Position numbers and translations under genes: made by a program. Shown here piece after piece: positions 12,529 through 15,266 of a stretch of DNA of 15,266 bases (the stretch's first letter is position 1; every line of letters starts with the position of its first letter). Source of the DNA: Mariprofundaceae bacterium. GTDB taxonomy: Bacteria > Pseudomonadota > Zetaproteobacteria > Mariprofundales > Mariprofundaceae. The stretch is taken from NCBI GenBank assembly GCA_030950835.1, contig JAUZQU010000178.1:1-15266 (forward strand). The letters run 5' to 3'. Under the pieces are notes generated by a model, which made no database searches, was not told the origin of the DNA, and worked only from the letters and a program-made list of their open reading frames with translations.

Positions 12529-15248
12529 TGGATAGATTGCGCGCATCTTGGCAGAGTGTCTTGGTTGTGGTGGCACTTTGTTTACTGTTGTTGTTTTTGT
12601 ATCAAAAGACAAGCCAAGTCAACGTGGCGAGTTTGTATCAAGTGGATGCTTTGATTCAGAAATTAATCGCTACGGATATCGCCATGGAAAGCGACATGGT
12701 GATGTTGGTGAGCGGTCGTTTGACGCATTATGATAGTTTAAATGCAGGGCAACAAAACATAGAGAAGACGGCAAGCCGTATTATTTCGCAATTACATCTT
12801 GAAACAACCTTGCAAGCGGAAATAAAAGCGTTGCAAGTGGCATTGGCTTTGCAAAAGCCACCTTTGGAAAAGTTCAAGATGAAATTGGCGCTATTTCGCA
12901 ACTCAATGCGCTATTTCCCTACCTTATTATTGAATTTAGCTGAAGAATACCCACGAGAAAGACCTATATTGTTGGCAGTTTTACATCAAGTATTGTTGAT
13001 GCGTTCACAAACACTTGAGTTTGATAAAAAAATACTGCTTGAACTTGTTGCTCAATTGGATGATAAGGATTTTGCCGCCTTAAAACGCCATTTGCAGGTG
13101 ATGTTAAAAAATCATGCGCTGGTAGAAACATCCATGTATGCCTTTATACATTGCGGTGTAGATGATGCAGGCGAAGGTTTATTAGCCGCTTTTCATACAC
13201 AATTTGACCAAAAAATGGCAAAAGTGAACTTATATCGTACATTTTTGGTGTTTTTCACCTTGTGTTTGCTGCTGTATGTGGGGCGAGTGCTGTGGCGTTT
13301 ACGCTCTTCTCAACATGCGTTGCAAAAGTCCCATGCATTTTTACATGATTTACAACAAGCCTTGGATGAACATGCCATTGTAACCATCACTAATCAGCGT
13401 GGTGATATTACGTATGCCAATGATAAATTCTGCGCAATTAGTGGTTTTAGACATGAAGAAGTGATGGGTGAAAATCATAGATTGTTGAAGTCCGATGAAC
13501 ATTCGCCTGCTTTTTTCAAAGCGATGTGGACTACGATAGCAGGTGGTGAACCTTGGCATGGGGTGTTGAAAAATAAAAACAAACATGGTGGCATCTATTG
13601 GGTGGATACCACCATTATTCCTTTTTTGAATGATAAGGGTAAACCTTGGCAATATATCGCTATTCGCACGGATGTGACGGACAAAGTTAAAAATAATCGT
13701 AAATTACAAGAAAGCCAAGCCCATTACCAACTGTTAGCCAATACCATTCCAGACCCCGTTGCTTTGGTGCAAAAAGGATTGTGGGTGTACCTCAATCCAG
13801 CGGCGATGGCGATGTTTGGGGCGGTGAAAGCAACGGATATTTTGGGCAAAAAAGTGATGGCAAGTGTGGCGTTGGAAAGTCAGTCTATGATGATTCAATG
13901 CTTGGGTAAAATGAAGCAAGAACAAGCGATTACGAGCTTGCAAAAAGTGTCTTTGTTGCATGTAGATGAGAGTACATTTACCGCTGAATTCCAAATGGCA
14001 GGTATGTCTTGGCAGGGTGAGGCTGGTGTGTTGTTGGCAATGCGGGATATTACGGAGCGCATGGCTGAACAAGAAAAACGCAAAGTATACCAAGAGCAGT
14101 TGGAACATACGCAACGTTTGGAGTCGTTAGGGGTATTGGCAGGTGGTATTGCCCATGATTTCAACAATATCCTCACCTCGATTCTGGGGAATGTATCGTT
14201 GGCAGAAAGGCATGTGGATGCGCCTCAGAAAGTATTGCCATATTTAAAGAAAGTACAAACTGCAAGTCAACGTGCAGCCGAGCTTTGCCAGCAAATGTTG
14301 ATGTATGCAGGTGGTGGGGCGATTGAAAGAAGGGCGTTATCACTGGAGCCGCTGCTGTTGGATATGGTGGATATTGCCAAGGTGGGGCAATATGAAGGTA
14401 TCAGTATGAAGGTGGATGTTGCTGAAAATATGCCTGCGGTGGATGCGGATGTGCGGCAAATTCAGCAGGTGATGTTGAACTTATTGACCAATGCAGCTGA
14501 AGCGATTGAGGGCGAAGGTGTGGTGCAGGTGCGTTTGGGTGTGGTAGAGACCGATGAAACATGGCTGATGCGGGCAGTGGCAGGTTCGGGCATTCAGGCA
14601 GGATCGTATGTGTTTTTGGAAGTCAAAGATAATGGTTGTGGCATGGATGAGGCGATTCAAAGCAAGGTCTTTGACCCATTTTTTACCACCAAATTCACAG
14701 GTAGAGGTTTGGGCATGAGTGCCATTCAGGGCATTATGAGTGCGCATGATGGTGCTATCACTTTGATTTCTGAGCCCAATCAAGGCACGACGATTCGGGT
14801 ATTGTTTCCTGTATCGGAGACAAAGTTGAAACAGACGAAGAAAAAAGCGGTCACCCAAACCATACAGGTGGGTTCAGGCTCGATATTGATTATTGATGAT
14901 GAGGAAGACATTCTTGAGTTGCTTGAGGCTGTGTTGAGTGGTGTTGGTTTCACGGTGTTAAAAGCGGGCAATGGAGAAGAAGGTATTGCGATGTTTGACA
15001 CGCATCGTGATGAGATTGTGGCAGTGGTGAGTGATATGGTGATGCCCAAAGCCAGTGGTGCAGTCGTTGCTAAATATATACATCAACATGCGCCGCATAT
15101 TAAGGTGTTGTTGTCTTCAGGTTATGATGAGGCGGAAAGTATGAAGCTGCCTAGTGGGGTGTTGGCAGGTTTTATTCAGAAACCTTATTCACCACGGGTC
15201 TTTTTGAATGCGGTGTTCCAAGCTTTGGATGATGAAACAGAAGTTTAG
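12525..15248 (+). CDS. Membrane-bound hybrid histidine kinase: helical periplasmic sensor, two PAS, HisKA, HATPase, receiver
   Basis: A 907-residue hybrid sensor kinase. A membrane helix at about 12-27 and another at about 238-256 enclose an all-helical periplasmic sensor resembling DAHL/VirA-type domains. PAS domains follow at about 275-385 (ITYANDKFCAISGF) and 398-512 (closing MRDITER). The HisKA domain has phospho-acceptor H544 in AGGIAHDFNN. The ATPase domain has N652/N656, DNGCGM (702-707), FDPFFTTK (716-723) and GRGLGM (726-731). A C-terminal receiver (about 785-903) has D791/D792, phospho-acceptor D837 and K886. No output regulator lies next to it here. ATG overlaps the peroxidase stop, with GGAG 8 nt upstream, so translation is coupled; it probably senses a periplasmic redox or peroxide-linked cue (inference). 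Confidence 0.93.
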   Translation: MMDRLRASWQSVLVVVALCLLLLFLYQKTSQVNVASLYQVDALIQKLIATDIAMESDMVMLVSGRLTHYDSLNAGQQNIEKTASRIISQLHLETTLQAEIKALQVALALQKPPLEKFKMKLALFRNSMRYFPTLLLNLAEEYPRERPILLAVLHQVLLMRSQTLEFDKKILLELVAQLDDKDFAALKRHLQVMLKNHALVETSMYAFIHCGVDDAGEGLLAAFHTQFDQKMAKVNLYRTFLVFFTLCLLLYVGRVLWRLRSSQHALQKSHAFLHDLQQALDEHAIVTITNQRGDITYANDKFCAISGFRHEEVMGENHRLLKSDEHSPAFFKAMWTTIAGGEPWHGVLKNKNKHGGIYWVDTTIIPFLNDKGKPWQYIAIRTDVTDKVKNNRKLQESQAHYQLLANTIPDPVALVQKGLWVYLNPAAMAMFGAVKATDILGKKVMASVALESQSMMIQCLGKMKQEQAITSLQKVSLLHVDESTFTAEFQMAGMSWQGEAGVLLAMRDITERMAEQEKRKVYQEQLEHTQRLESLGVLAGGIAHDFNNILTSILGNVSLAERHVDAPQKVLPYLKKVQTASQRAAELCQQMLMYAGGGAIERRALSLEPLLLDMVDIAKVGQYEGISMKVDVAENMPAVDADVRQIQQVMLNLLTNAAEAIEGEGVVQVRLGVVETDETWLMRAVAGSGIQAGSYVFLEVKDNGCGMDEAIQSKVFDPFFTTKFTGRGLGMSAIQGIMSAHDGAITLISEPNQGTTIRVLFPVSETKLKQTKKKAVTQTIQVGSGSILIIDDEEDILELLEAVLSGVGFTVLKAGNGEEGIAMFDTHRDEIVAVVSDMVMPKASGAVVAKYIHQHAPHIKVLLSSGYDEAESMKLPSGVLAGFIQKPYSPRVFLNAVFQALDDETEV

Positions 15249-15266
15249 CTGCTTGTAGTTGTGCTT

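Noticed and set aside
1..15266. Mobile elements, CRISPR arrays, tRNA or rRNA genes
   Set aside because: No transposase or integrase coding sequence, no spaced direct repeats and no cloverleaf or rRNA-like sequence was seen.

Overview
The window looks like chromosomal DNA of a Gram-negative proteobacterium. Evidence: periplasmic export signals, a DsbC-type isomerase, a diheme cytochrome c peroxidase, HemJ, RecQ, RNase PH, PurH and a sigma-54 enhancer-binding regulator. Base composition looks mildly AT-rich by eye and codon style is uniform, so there is no sign of a foreign island. The mix (HemJ plus periplasmic cytochromes plus NtrC-type control) would suit an iron-oxidising zetaproteobacterium such as Mariprofundus or Ghiorsea, but that is a guess from gene content. 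No tRNA, rRNA, insertion sequence, phage gene or CRISPR array was seen.

Left block (1-5759, all minus strand, so transcribed right to left): purH (last steps of purine synthesis), a zinc nucleoside/guanine-type deaminase, recQ, an NtrC-type response regulator with a TTG start, and the N-terminus of an exported TPR-like protein running off the left edge. Two of these genes have start-codon problems. The conserved N-terminus of RecQ lies in an open frame with no ATG, GTG or TTG; a good Shine-Dalgarno sits 6 nt before an ATC. The deaminase also seems to extend upstream of its first ordinary start.

Middle block (5882-9560, plus strand): a protein with four CBS domains and a PAS-like tail; a gene for a helical N-terminus plus two cyclic-nucleotide-binding folds, cut by one in-frame TGA; then two multi-pass membrane proteins of unknown function. 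This could be a nucleotide-sensing signalling cassette that acts at the membrane (inference).

Right block (9617-15248): dsbC-rph on the minus strand, divergent from hemJ - cytochrome c peroxidase - large hybrid histidine kinase on the plus strand. The peroxidase keeps both heme-binding CxxCH motifs and the catalytic Gln and Glu, but seems to lack the distal His that closes the active site in classical enzymes. The kinase start overlaps the peroxidase stop (ATGA), so sensor and peroxidase are probably made together. With HemJ supplying protoporphyrin and DsbC handling periplasmic thiols, the block reads as a periplasmic redox/heme locus.

The observations most worth checking are the in-frame TGA at 7314-7316, the non-canonical recQ start at 3587-3589, the similar start problem in the deaminase, and the peroxidase-kinase pair.
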